DNA from: a virus
DNA: 64,000 nt
IMG/VR virus record: IMGVR_UViG_3300018065_000011
Span: 124,001-188,000 of that record
Reading direction: 5' to 3' (one strand)
Shown here: positions 1 to 8,500 of the stretch, piece after piece
Layout: each line of letters opens with the position of its first letter
How positions within the stretch are numbered: position 1 is the stretch's first letter
The notes under the pieces: generated by a model
The model's database searches: none
Seen by the model: the letters and a program-made list of their open reading frames with translations, nothing else
What the model was told of the DNA's origin: nothing
Translations under genes and position numbers: made by a program

Positions 1-305
1 TTCCCGTCCCTCCGGCGAACCGAGAGAGGATGGAAAACAGAGTGCGTGTTGAAGCTGCTAGGACACCCGGAGGGTCAGAATGCAGCGCAAGCACCGTAGG
101 CGGCGGCTTCGGTCGTGTCAAGAAATCAGCGAACCCGAGAGTCCACAGGGTCAGCGCGGCGAAAAGCTAGTGAAACCCTCGGCTTGTCGCTTACGGGTGC
201 AAGTTGTCCACAAGCATCGGCCGGCGAGAATTTCTATAGGTGGTCGTCGGGCAGATCTGCCCGGCTGGTCTGGGTAGGCTGTCTATAGATCGTCGTCAGT
301 AGCTC
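1..305 (+). other. Gene-free leader with long-range pairing and palindromes
   Basis: I see no convincing gene here; the only ORF of any length (from 80) has shadow-like Arg/Ser/Pro-rich composition. Complementary arms are present: CCCTCCGG (8-15) with CCGGAGGG (67-74), GCTTGT (182-187) with ACAAGC (210-215), and the 16-base perfect palindrome CGGGCAGATCTGCCCG (248-263). The left edge is cut by the window, so this could be the 3' part of a structured RNA or a long untranslated leader of the gene at 306. It does not match tRNA, tmRNA or RNase P landmarks that I know. Confidence 0.4.
233..288 (+). promoter_or_regulatory. Two TCTATAG motifs flanking a palindrome (putative promoter/operator)
   Basis: TCTATAGG (233-240) and GTCTATAG (281-288) lie 48 bases apart, upstream of the gene at 306, with the perfect palindrome 248-263 between them. 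The same [TC]CTATnG core recurs in the leaders of most transcription units in this window. The promoter reading is inference. Confidence 0.35.
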
Positions 306-1523
306 ATGCAGGATCTATTCCTTGCGCTCGACAATGTGCTGCGCCGCTGTGCCTCGGAGCCCCGGACACGGCCCTCAGCGCTCCGTGTGGCCTCTCGGGT
401 GCTCCAGGCCCGGATTGACCTGGGCATGGACCTACTCGCTCGTGTGTCGTTTCTGGAGGGTGTGGCGTGGAGTGAAAACAAGAGCATGAAGCCGGGGACG
501 TGGGTGCGCAAAGGGCGTGCTGGGCGCAAGGAGGCCGAGAAGTACTTTGGCAAGCTGAATCCGGCGTGGACTTCCAATCAGAATTCTGGTTTCTTCAACG
601 CAGCCATCATCGGGGTCAGGAGACGGCTCGGGGATGATGATGATGCTCAGCGAAAGTACGGCCGCACCCCAGAGGAAGTTGCGGGTGATTTTGCGTTCGG
701 CTATTTTCCCATTGCGAAGAAACGACAGCCGACCTTCTTTGAAGTAGGAAAGACACTTCTTAAACCCTCGGAGGTCGAGGGTGTGCATGAAGGAACAACA
801 ACGCCAGCGACGCCCGGTATCACAGGAGCAATCGCCAAGAAGTTTACCCAGCGCGCGGCTGATTTTGTGCGGAGCGAGGAAGGCGGCAAGAAGAAGCAAG
901 AGACGTTCCAGCGCGTTTCTCCTCGGACAGAGTCGGTGTACGAGCGACAGAGGGGCGCCCCGGATCTGAATCCTCTCTACCTGGAGTTACGAAAGCACCA
1001 TAGCCCGAAGGCGGACAAGATTCGTGAGATTCTCAAGAGCATGGTCCGCCAGTCGGGACGCCGAGTCGAGGCTGACATCTTCTGTGCATATCTCGACTAC
1101 ATCAAGGGATCGGGCCGGACAACAACGCCCACGGGAAGAGGAGAACCCGAGGGCTTTCTCAAGGATCTCGTAGAGATCACGGGGAAGCCAAAGGCGCAGG
1201 TCACTAACTCCATCAAGAAAATGAAGCAGTGGCTAGTCGAGAATGCTCAAAAGACGGGAGCGCTCTGGAAGAATCTCCAGAGCTTGGTGAGCGACATCGA
1301 AGTGCTCGGTGAGCCGGGCTGGGCTACCCGACGCGCCACGGAAGATGAGGATCTTGAGGAAGTCTTGGCCGAGTGGCTGAAGATCGAGGAAGAATTACTT
1401 TCTGGCGATCGAACAGTCAACGTTGGGCCTTTGTCGATCACAATCGGAGACTTTCCTGGCGCTGGCGCGGGAGCGTACAAGCATGGTGGGAAAGATCTCT
1501 CGGCGGCCAGCAAGGGTCGGTGA
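306..1523 (+). CDS. Hypothetical protein with tag-A motif
   Basis: This 405-residue protein is not recognised. It starts at an ATG about 17 bases after the second TCTATAG motif. Residues 27-36 (RVASRVLQAR) match the short RVAxxYLxxR-like tag that recurs in at least seven other genes of this window, mostly large virion-type proteins. The rest is charged and mostly helical in character, with a Glu-rich stretch near residues 345-365 and a Gly/Ala-rich end. The tag suggests it belongs with the virion or cargo proteins even though it lies far from that cluster in the window; it may be the last gene of a late cluster lying to the left. No catalytic motif was seen. Confidence 0.75.
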   Translation: MQDLFLALDNVLRRCASEPRTRPSALRVASRVLQARIDLGMDLLARVSFLEGVAWSENKSMKPGTWVRKGRAGRKEAEKYFGKLNPAWTSNQNSGFFNAAIIGVRRRLGDDDDAQRKYGRTPEEVAGDFAFGYFPIAKKRQPTFFEVGKTLLKPSEVEGVHEGTTTPATPGITGAIAKKFTQRAADFVRSEEGGKKKQETFQRVSPRTESVYERQRGAPDLNPLYLELRKHHSPKADKIREILKSMVRQSGRRVEADIFCAYLDYIKGSGRTTTPTGRGEPEGFLKDLVEITGKPKAQVTNSIKKMKQWLVENAQKTGALWKNLQSLVSDIEVLGEPGWATRRATEDEDLEEVLAEWLKIEEELLSGDRTVNVGPLSITIGDFPGAGAGAYKHGGKDLSAASKGR

Positions 1524-1524
1524 G

Positions 1525-2008
1525 TCTGACGTGCGTCGCGCATAGATGGCGTGAGTGAAACGCGCTGCTTGACAGCGCACTTCGCATGAGTAAGGTGCTC
1601 CGGCTGCTCTCCCTCCGGTGTTGCCGGAGGCAGTCCTTGTGACACATCGAGGACGGAGCATCGGACCAACCTTGTGCTCACGCCGACTCCAAACTGTGAT
1701 CGGTCAATCCTGATGTCGCCAGGATACGTGGAGGGATCTGCGACCGAACGAACGTGGGGGAACCCCAGGCAAGGTCGGCATTGTATACGTTGGGATCGGT
1801 GGTCGGGAAACCGATCTGGGCAGGACGCCAGCGGAGTGGTGTCGTCTCCAAGACGACTTCGAGTACCAATACGAGTAGGCCCTTCGGGGCACGCGAACAG
1901 GGGAGCCCTCTGGACTAGAGACGTAACCCGCTGTTCTGCTCTCTTCCTCTCTCCGTAGGGGAACCAATTGGTTGTTAACTAATTGGAGAGAGTGATCGTC
2001 ACGATCAC
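1525..2008 (+). ncRNA. Candidate large structured non-coding RNA (about 480 nt)
   Basis: This lies in a 620-base stretch without a credible gene and contains an unusually dense series of paired arms, several nested. GCGCTG/CAGCGC pair at 1562-1578. GGTGCTCCG (1594-1602) pairs with CGGAGCATC (1654-1662) and encloses CCTCCGG/CCGGAGG (1612-1630) and TCCT/AGGA (1634-1653). GCCGAC (1682-1687) pairs with GTCGGC (1774-1779) and encloses TCGGTC/GACCGA (1700-1747), ATCCTG/CAGGAT (1707-1725) and TGGGG-GAA-CCCCA (1755-1767). Further helices are GATCGGT/ACCGATC (1794-1816), GTCGTCT-CCA-AGACGAC (1841-1857), a GCCC-UUCG-GGGC tetraloop hairpin (1879-1890), GAACAGGGG with CCC-G-CTGTTC (1895-1936) and CTCTCTCC/GGAGAGAG (1947-1992). 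Large ornate RNAs such as GOLLD and ROOL are known from phages; I cannot assign this to a known class. Ends are approximate. Confidence 0.6.
1992..2008. promoter_or_regulatory. 17-base perfect inverted repeat GTGATCGT-C-ACGATCAC
   Basis: The arms are perfect and separated by one base, so as DNA this is a typical dyad operator. As RNA it is too tight to fold fully. It ends the hairpin-rich block. The following 135 bases (2009-2143) hold only a short direct repeat, CCAGTACGAA, occurring twice between about 2043 and 2064, and no gene or clear ribosome-binding site. Confidence 0.35.
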
Positions 2009-2143
2009 GATAATGCAAACGAAGATAATCTCAAAACTGCAACCAGTACGAATGCCAGTACGAACCCAAGTAACGAGAGAACAAGCAACGGAAGCCCTAC
2101 CCACATAGCCCCTGATTATCCTATCCCGACCCACATAGTAGAC

Positions 2144-3328
2144 ATGGGCTCTCACAGGTTTGGCCTGGGAAAGAACCGGACGCCCCAAGAGGCTAGAGAG
2201 GAGCTTACGCTCCCTTGTCTGCTGATCCTCTTGGATGCTGCGAAGCTAGACTTCGGGCTGTCTACGATCGCCAAACCCGCACCCCTTGTCTACATCCGAA
2301 GGTCTACGCGGACAAGATCTGTAGTTAACTCGCTGGACGGGATCGACTACGCGCTGGACTCAAACTACGTTGCCGTGAACCAGAAACAGTGGGACACAGC
2401 CGTTGCTCCCGTGTTGGACTCCTTCGACATGAGAAGTCCTCTCAACCAACGCTTGTTGGAGTCGAATGTGGGTCAGGTCTTGGATGTGTTGGGAGCTTCG
2501 TTGGAGGCCAGTTTCACTCGCGCTGGTTACGGACCGGGGTCGAACACGTTTCCTGTCGCACCCGTGCCTTTTGTACCGAGTGATTTGGAGGGGCTGGTTG
2601 GATGGTTCGATGCTGGCGATTCGAGCACGATCTTGTTGAACGGTCCTGCTGGTGTTCGGAGATGGGCAAACAAGGTCACCAATGTTCATGCGAGTCAGCA
2701 AGTCTTGGCGGATCAGCCCCAGGTTGTCGCGGCCGATCTCAACGGTCGTGACGTGATCTCTTTCGATGGCGTCACCCAACATCTGACGCTTCCGCTACGG
2801 GTGCTTGATGACTTCACCTTGTTCGTGGTCGGAAAGTATCAAGTGACTGGCTCAGCCATCGGGACGTGGTTTGCTGCGACCGGATTTGAGGGGTCCTTTG
2901 GAGGCCCTGATTGTCGTGTTCATCAGGATGGTTCAGGAGCCCCTTCTGGGACTCCAGTCATGGCGGTGAAGACGGTTGACTATATTCCTACGTCTCTTGC
3001 TCTTGCCGCCAACACTTACGGAATCGTGGAGTACCGAGAGAGCATTGGTGGGGCGGGAACGATGGCTGTGGGGGTTGACGATTCAGCGACCACGATCTTC
3101 ACGGGCGACACGACCGACGATCACTGGGACCCTGGCCAGGAGTTGTTTGGCCAGTCGCCGCCCATCCTTGCCGCTATCGGTCGTCGGAATGCTGGAATCA
3201 ACGGGGCCGCATCCTACGACTACCTGGAAGGATCTCTCGCGGAGATAGTCTTGTATGAGCGGGTATTGTCTGATGACGAGCGGGCTTTCGTCCACTTGTA
3301 CCTTCAGACTGCGTGGGGACTGCCATGA
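2144..3328 (+). CDS. Tail-fibre-like protein with C-terminal LamG/concanavalin A-like domain
   Basis: This is a 394-residue protein. From about residue 150 it has the layout of a concanavalin A-like lectin/glucanase (LamG) fold: GLVGWFDAGDSST, then RWANKV, a strand with GRDVISFDG, the hydrophobic DDFTLFVVGKY strand, and the closing EIVLYERVLSDDERAFVHLYLQTAWGL signature common at the end of phage LamG domains. Such domains usually bind carbohydrate in tail fibres or tip proteins. The N-terminal 140 residues are unrecognised. The start is uncertain because no Shine-Dalgarno site precedes the ATG and the structured block ends just upstream. Its stop overlaps the next start (ATGA). Confidence 0.7.
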   Translation: MGSHRFGLGKNRTPQEAREELTLPCLLILLDAAKLDFGLSTIAKPAPLVYIRRSTRTRSVVNSLDGIDYALDSNYVAVNQKQWDTAVAPVLDSFDMRSPLNQRLLESNVGQVLDVLGASLEASFTRAGYGPGSNTFPVAPVPFVPSDLEGLVGWFDAGDSSTILLNGPAGVRRWANKVTNVHASQQVLADQPQVVAADLNGRDVISFDGVTQHLTLPLRVLDDFTLFVVGKYQVTGSAIGTWFAATGFEGSFGGPDCRVHQDGSGAPSGTPVMAVKTVDYIPTSLALAANTYGIVEYRESIGGAGTMAVGVDDSATTIFTGDTTDDHWDPGQELFGQSPPILAAIGRRNAGINGAASYDYLEGSLAEIVLYERVLSDDERAFVHLYLQTAWGLP

Positions 3329-3525
3329 CCGACAAAGCGAAGCCGAAGCCGAAGCCGAAGAATACCGTCCACATGCCATGCCGTGCCAAGCACGACATCA
3401 CGGGCGAGTCCAACTGCCCAGGCACGGAAGCCGTGGTGGTGTCTACGGTGAACATCCCCGGCGGCGGGAGACGAGCCACCTATAAGTGTCTGACGTGCGG
3501 CAAGGCATACGCGATCTCGTTCTGA
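3325..3525 (+). CDS. Small zinc-ribbon protein
   Basis: This 66-residue protein is translationally coupled to the preceding gene through ATGA at 3325. A Lys-Pro repeat segment (residues 4-12, encoded by repeated AAGCCG hexamers) is followed by four cysteines. One sits in PCRAKH, one in NCPG and the last two in CLTCGK. This spacing suits a single structural zinc site. An ATG at 3313 is possible but less likely because of the overlap. Function unknown; small zinc ribbons of this kind often bind nucleic acid or a protein partner. Confidence 0.65.
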   Translation: MTDKAKPKPKPKNTVHMPCRAKHDITGESNCPGTEAVVVSTVNIPGGGRRATYKCLTCGKAYAISF

Positions 3526-3530
3526 GACCA

Positions 3531-3589
3531 TCTATAGTGTGCCGGAGATCGGCGGGAAGCGTATAGGCCGACGTGCGGTACACGTCGGC
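3531..3589 (+). promoter_or_regulatory. TCTATAG motif plus hairpin over a GTG start
   Basis: TCTATAG is at 3531-3537. GCCGACGTG (3567-3575) pairs perfectly with CACGTCGGC (3581-3589) around a 5-base loop, and the GTG start codon of the next gene (3573-3575) lies inside the 5' arm. An in-frame TAG at 3564 rules out an earlier start. This would hide the start codon from ribosomes until the hairpin is opened. Confidence 0.5.
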
Positions 3590-4190
3590 ACTGCTGTTTC
3601 ATGGGCCTCGGGCTCGCCAGGAGGTCGGACAGCAGCTTCCCCGAATCGGCCGCTGTGTTGGCGGTCCCTTCGGAGAAGAGGGGCTCAAGATCGATGATGC
3701 CCGTTCGATCATCGCGTTGATGCAGTCGGCAACGGTGGGCGATGAACCGGGGGCGTTTATCGTGGGGCCCTTGGACCTGGCACAGCAGAACGCGACGGAC
3801 GTGTTGCTGAAGGTCATCGAGGAATTCGATCCCGAGGTCGTGCGTCCTGTTCTGTGGGCTAACGATTTGGGTGCGATTTCCTCGACCATCCGATCCAGGT
3901 GCATCCACAGATGGTGCCCAGGGCTGGAGGAACACGATGAAGAGATGCTGGCGTTTGCGCTGGATCTGGTGAAGGCGGCTGTAGATAAGGATCGAGCACG
4001 CGCCATCGAATTGCTTCGGGAAACCAAGGCGTCGCCGGGAGACATCATCGATGCCTGTGTGCGTGCGATGTCTCTCGACCCAGATCAGATGAGCGGAAAG
4101 CGCTACATGTTTTGGGAACGGTTGCGGCGGTTAGGTGGTTATCGGTACGTGGGGAAGAATGAGATTCTGGCTGTGTTCGCGGGAGGCTGA
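3573..4190 (+). CDS. holB: DNA polymerase III delta'-like clamp-loader subunit
   Basis: This 205-residue protein has the AAA+ core of a clamp-loader accessory subunit. The opening strand ALLFHGP lacks a working Walker A lysine/threonine. KIDDARSIIALMQ matches the 'VDQIRELI' helix of HolB and DnaX. QNATDVLLKVIEEF corresponds to 'AANALLKTLEEP', and ISSTIRSRC carries the SRC arginine-finger motif. It is shorter than bacterial delta' (about 330 residues) because the collar domain is reduced. Together with HolA at 4458, DnaX at 28727 and the clamp at 24601 it makes a bacterial-type loader. Its GTG start is buried in a hairpin. The gene starts a new unit after a TCTATAG motif. Confidence 0.8.
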   Translation: MRYTSALLFHGPRARQEVGQQLPRIGRCVGGPFGEEGLKIDDARSIIALMQSATVGDEPGAFIVGPLDLAQQNATDVLLKVIEEFDPEVVRPVLWANDLGAISSTIRSRCIHRWCPGLEEHDEEMLAFALDLVKAAVDKDRARAIELLRETKASPGDIIDACVRAMSLDPDQMSGKRYMFWERLRRLGGYRYVGKNEILAVFAGG

Positions 4191-4191
4191 C

Positions 4192-4470
4192 ATGAATCCA
4201 GAAGCCTATACGTTTTGGCGAGAGTATCCTGTTTCGGTCACGCGGTCCCTCTGCTGGAACAAGGAGTGGACGGCGCGGTTTGTGACACCCTCTTCCTTCG
4301 GACGAGAGATCTCCGCTACGTCGCGAATGAGCCCCGACGATGCGCTTCTCAAACTCAAGAAAGTGGTTCTGTCTGAGCCGTGCAAGCCGTTTGTTGAGGA
4401 GTGGTTCGCGAAGCAGGCGGATTGGGAACCTTATCGGCAGGACCATATTCGGCGCTCATGTCCTGGCTAG
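4192..4470 (+). CDS. Hypothetical small protein between clamp-loader genes
   Basis: This is a 92-residue protein of unknown function. The ATG at 4192 follows GGGAGG (about 4181), a good Shine-Dalgarno site, so I prefer it to the upstream in-frame ATG at 4135. The sequence has many aromatic residues and a C-terminal half with VVLSEPCKPFVEEWFAKQADW. Its 3' end overlaps the start of holA by 13 bases, so it is co-translated with the clamp-loader genes and may act with them; this is inference from position. Confidence 0.6.
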   Translation: MNPEAYTFWREYPVSVTRSLCWNKEWTARFVTPSSFGREISATSRMSPDDALLKLKKVVLSEPCKPFVEEWFAKQADWEPYRQDHIRRSCPG

Positions 4471-5453
4471 ACCCTCCGCCTGTTGTGCTCATCTCGGGGG
4501 CGCAGGATTTCATGCAACACCGTGAGATTCAGAAAGCCGTCGCGGCGGCGGCGCGCTCGGGTCGTCGGGTTGAGTACATCAAGGGATCGGACAAGCAGCA
4601 GTTGACTCGCACGCTAGGTGCGGGAAGTCTCTTCAAGGACAAAACTCTTGTCATCGTTCGTGAGCCCCAAAAGGCGGACGCAGATCTGCTCCTGAAGCAC
4701 CACCACAGCGGGTCCAAAAAGATCTGCCTGGTTTTGGATCATCGAGGCGATCTCAAGGCCAAGGGGAGTTTGGCGACCGTTGCAAAGACGCTCCCCAACG
4801 AGGTCCACATCCGTTTCGAGGCGATCCCGGCCTGGAAACAGGGGCAGCATGCAGTTGGATTCGTAGTTGCCGAGGCCAAACGTCGGAAAATTCGGCTGAG
4901 CGAAAAACTCGCCCAAGTTATGGTCCAGGCGGCTGGAATTGACGTGGGGATCCTGGCTTTTGAGGTCCAGAAAATTGCCGCCCTACTCCATGCTACGGGC
5001 GGCCAAGAAGTGCAGGCGGCGCACTTGCGGCTGACGCTCTCCACGCTCTCTCAGGTGGGTGCCATCGCCGTGGCCGATGCTCTGGGTGCTATGCACCCGT
5101 CACGTCTTGTGAGGGCTCTCGCGGCCATGAGGAGGACGCATGCTGGAGACCCCACGATGAAGGCGTGCGGGCTGCTCGCACGCAACGTCTCGCAGTGGCT
5201 CCATGCGGCTGCACTTCTCGGACAAAAGGCTGAGATCGAAGAAATTTCCGCACGTCTCAAGTTACACTCCTACGTTTGCAAAACGAAAGTCGTTCCGGTG
5301 GCGCAAAAGTGGGGCGAAAAAAGTCTGGCGAGACTTTTAACCTCCCTCGGAGAAATTGAGAGAGGGGTGAAGTCGGGTCACGTTAATTCTTGGGTGGAAT
5401 TGGAGTGCGCACTTCTCAAGGCTATACAAGAGCGCACACACCCGGTACAGTGA
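4458..5453 (+). CDS. holA: DNA polymerase III delta-like clamp-loader subunit
   Basis: This 331-residue protein opens the sliding clamp in the loader complex. The start is placed at ATG 4458 (MSWLDPPPVVLISG), which gives the usual HolA opening strand; an in-frame ATG at 4401 would add a foreign N-terminus. Family features in order: VVLISGAQDF strand, the SLFKDKTLVIVREP segment where bacterial delta has 'slFs.rrlv.v', LVLDHRG, a lid region with several helices, and a C-terminal collar (VADALGAMHPSRLVRALAAM and SLARLLTSLGEIERGVKSG). Size matches bacterial delta. It closes the first clamp-loader unit. Confidence 0.8.
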   Translation: MSWLDPPPVVLISGAQDFMQHREIQKAVAAAARSGRRVEYIKGSDKQQLTRTLGAGSLFKDKTLVIVREPQKADADLLLKHHHSGSKKICLVLDHRGDLKAKGSLATVAKTLPNEVHIRFEAIPAWKQGQHAVGFVVAEAKRRKIRLSEKLAQVMVQAAGIDVGILAFEVQKIAALLHATGGQEVQAAHLRLTLSTLSQVGAIAVADALGAMHPSRLVRALAAMRRTHAGDPTMKACGLLARNVSQWLHAAALLGQKAEIEEISARLKLHSYVCKTKVVPVAQKWGEKSLARLLTSLGEIERGVKSGHVNSWVELECALLKAIQERTHPVQ

Positions 5454-5470
5454 CGTGGCTCGTTTGTCGG

Positions 5471-5514
5471 TCTATACCCTGTCCTTGGTTGCGCGCAACC
5501 ATGCTCCGGGCATG
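5471..5514 (+). promoter_or_regulatory. TCTATA motif with 16-base palindrome upstream of nrdJ
   Basis: TCTATA (5471-5476) is followed by the perfect palindrome TGGTTGCGCGCAACCA (5486-5501) and a small CATGC/GCATG hairpin. The whole gap before nrdJ is 103 bases, too short for a cobalamin riboswitch of normal size. An operator or attenuator for nrdJ is possible. Confidence 0.4.
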
Positions 5515-5556
5515 TCGGTCGCGACAACGACACACACAGGTGAGTGAGGGTTCCTG

Positions 5557-8500
5557 ATGCTGCAACAGAGGCTTCCTGACGACTGTGTTCCTGTGCCTTC
5601 TAAGAAGAAGCCAACCAACGGAGCGCGGCCTCCGGGTGAGGCACAGCAAGCGCACGTCGAGGCGGTTCGTCCGACGTATACATTCGCAGAAGTCATGGAG
5701 GCTTCGCTTGCATACTTCGGTGGTGACGAGTTGGCGGCTAACGTGTTCGCCACGAAGTACGCGTTGAAGAACAACGCCAACCAGTATGTCGAGAAAACTC
5801 CTGAGGACATGCATCGTCGGTTAGCGCGCGAATTCGCACGCGCCGAGGCGAAGTATCCCAACTCGCTGTCAGAGGAGGAGATCTTCGATCTCTTCGATCA
5901 CTTTCGCTACGTCGTGCCGCAAGGATCGCCCATGTCAGCGATCGGGAACCCATACAGGTATCAGAGCGCGAGCAACTGCTACGTCGTGCCGCCACCGTAC
6001 GATTCCTACGGTGGAATCTTCGTGACGGACCAGCAGCAGGCACAGATCATGAAGCGTCGTGGTGGTGTCGGTTTCGACATTTCTACGTTGCGTCCGAAAG
6101 GACAGCCGACCACCAACGCAGCCGAGACCACGGATGGCATCGGCGTGTTCATGGAGAGGTACTCGCGAACGTGCAAGGAGGTTGCACAGTGTTTGGCGGC
6201 TGGTACTCTGGTTCTCACGTCTAAAGGACTCAAGCCGATTGAGCGGATTCAACAACGCAGTGACTTGGTGTGGACGGCCGAGGGTTGGAGAAGGGTTGCG
6301 AAGGTACTAAAGAACCGGAAGTCGGTGGTTCAGGTTCGAACGTCTCGCGGATTGGAGGTCTGGGCTTCGGGGGATCATGTGTTTCACAGCATGAGTGGTG
6401 AGATTGCCGTGGGTGAGATGATGGTTGGCGATCCCATTACAAATCTGTTAGGGGAGGGCTGGGAGGGGAGTGCGATTCCGTTGGAACCTCCGTTTATGGG
6501 CATGAGCGGGAACAGGCTGAAGAGGTGGCGTTTTCCTTCCACGCTAACTGCGGAGTTGGCTTATTTGGTTGGGCAGTTTTGTGGGGATGGTTGTGTGGAG
6601 GTAGCTGAGAAAAAGATCACAACAAACCACTGTGTCAGCGTGGCTTTGTCTAACGATTGGCCGGAAGTAACCGAGAAGGTTACAACGCTTGTTGAGCGTG
6701 TCTTTGGGTACTCTGGGCGCCTTAAACCCGGAGATGGGGACCTACAGCGACTGCGGATTTCTTCAGAACAGATCTACTTGTTTTTGACTGTTAATGGTCT
6801 TTTTCAGAGAGAGCCTGAAGTTGCGTTTCCTCAGTGTTTCCTTCGGGCGAAACGGGAAGTCTTGGCTGCTTTCGTTGCTGGATACTTTGATGCGGACGGC
6901 TATGCGTCCGGCTCGAAGAAGGGCTACAGTTTTAGCTCCACTTCTCGGCGTTTCTTGACTACTCTTAAGATTGTTTTGGCCGCGTATGGAATTGCGACGA
7001 GCTGGCATGAAGAGGACAGGTCTGAGAAGGGTTGGAAAACTCTTTATTCGGCCAATGTGGTGGGGGCTTCTAGTCAGCGTCGGTTCATCGAGTTTCTTGG
7101 CGGACAGAGTGTGAAGGTGGCTTCGCTCGGGTTTGTAGCCAAGCGCGATAACGTGTTGTCAATTTTCAATGCTGCTGACTTGGGCGTCCGATATAGCAAG
7201 TTTGCATACTGCCCCGATCCGTCTCACCTTCTTTCGCGAAACACCCTCGATCGTCTTGCTGTAGAGGGTGTTGATATTCCGTCGTGTGCGATGAGAATGT
7301 CCAACGACGAGATTGTACAGGTGGTAGAGGGGGGAGAGGAGGAGACCTACGATCTCGTTCTTGATGACACTCATCTGTTTTTCGCTAACGGATTGTATGC
7401 CCACAACAGCGGTCGGCGCGGCGCTTTGATGATTACGTGCGATGTTCACCACCCCGAAATCATGACGTTCGTTCGCATCAAGAACGAAAAGACAGCGTGT
7501 CGGGCGTGTGGACATGAGGAACGAACGAAGGTTACGCACGCGAACATCAGCGTGCGGCTCTCCGACGAATTCCTGAAGGCAGTCGAGGAGGGCAAGGAGT
7601 ACCATCTCCGCTGGCCGTGTGACGAGAAGGAGAATCCGAAAATCGAGGGGTGGCTGGATGCTCGCGAGGTCTGGGCGGAGATTATGAAGGGGGCTCGCGA
7701 CAGCGCCGAGCCTGGGCTTCTCTTCTGGGACACCATCCTGCGCGAGAGCCCGGCCGACTGCTACGCTGAGGAAGGTTACCGGACGGTCAGCACGAACCCG
7801 TGCATGACGGGAGATACGCTTGTGGCGGTTGCCGACGGTCGCGGATTTGTGTCATTTGAGACCTTGGCGGATGAGGGGTGCGATGTCCCCGTGTACGCGT
7901 GTGGAGAAGAAGGGCGCATTGTCATCAAGATGATGCGGAATCCGGGGATTAGTGGTCGTAAGCCAGTCTACAAGATCAAGCTAGAGGATGGCACGATTTT
8001 CCGTGCGACAAAAGAGCACCAGTTCCTTCTCCGTGCGGGGGTCTACGCTTCAGTAGATGAATTGATGGTGGGGGATAGCCTTCATGTAGGTTATCGGTAC
8101 GAGGCATCCATTAAAGATCGCTGGCCTAAGAGAGATAAACGAGGTCAGGATTACTTGTGGCTGCGAAATTGCAACCGATCCTATTCTCGTGCAGAACATC
8201 GGATGATTTGGGAATTTGCGACTGGGAAAGAAATCCCGAAGCATCACCGATTGCCGCTAAAGAGGAGCTTGGACAGGCGTATTGCTTACGCGAAATCGGT
8301 GACCGATCTTCCGTTGGTTGTCGAGGGTCGTGAAATCTTGGTTCGTAAGACTTGTCCACAGTGCGGCAAGAACTTTTCCTTGCCGCTGACTCGAAGAGGA
8401 CAAGAGTGTTGTAGCAGCGCTTGTCAGAATTCGCGCCGTGCGCGTTTGGAGGGGTTCCGAAAGAAGCATTTACAAGGGGTTCGCACAGGACATCGAAAGC

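Noticed and set aside
1674-1958. 94-codon + frame in the hairpin-rich block
   Set aside because: Arg/Gly/Pro/Ser-rich shadow-like composition, no ribosome-binding site, and it runs across many perfect helices.
1525-2008. Group I intron
   Set aside because: Short stretches recall group I core segments, but I could not place P3-P7 or splice sites, and there is no split gene on either side.
1-2143. tRNA, tmRNA or RNase P RNA genes
   Set aside because: No cloverleaf with a T-loop consensus and no tmRNA or RNase P landmark could be found in the gaps.
5454-5556. Cobalamin riboswitch before the B12-dependent reductase
   Set aside because: The gap is about 100 bases and lacks the B12-box type sequence; only dyads are visible.
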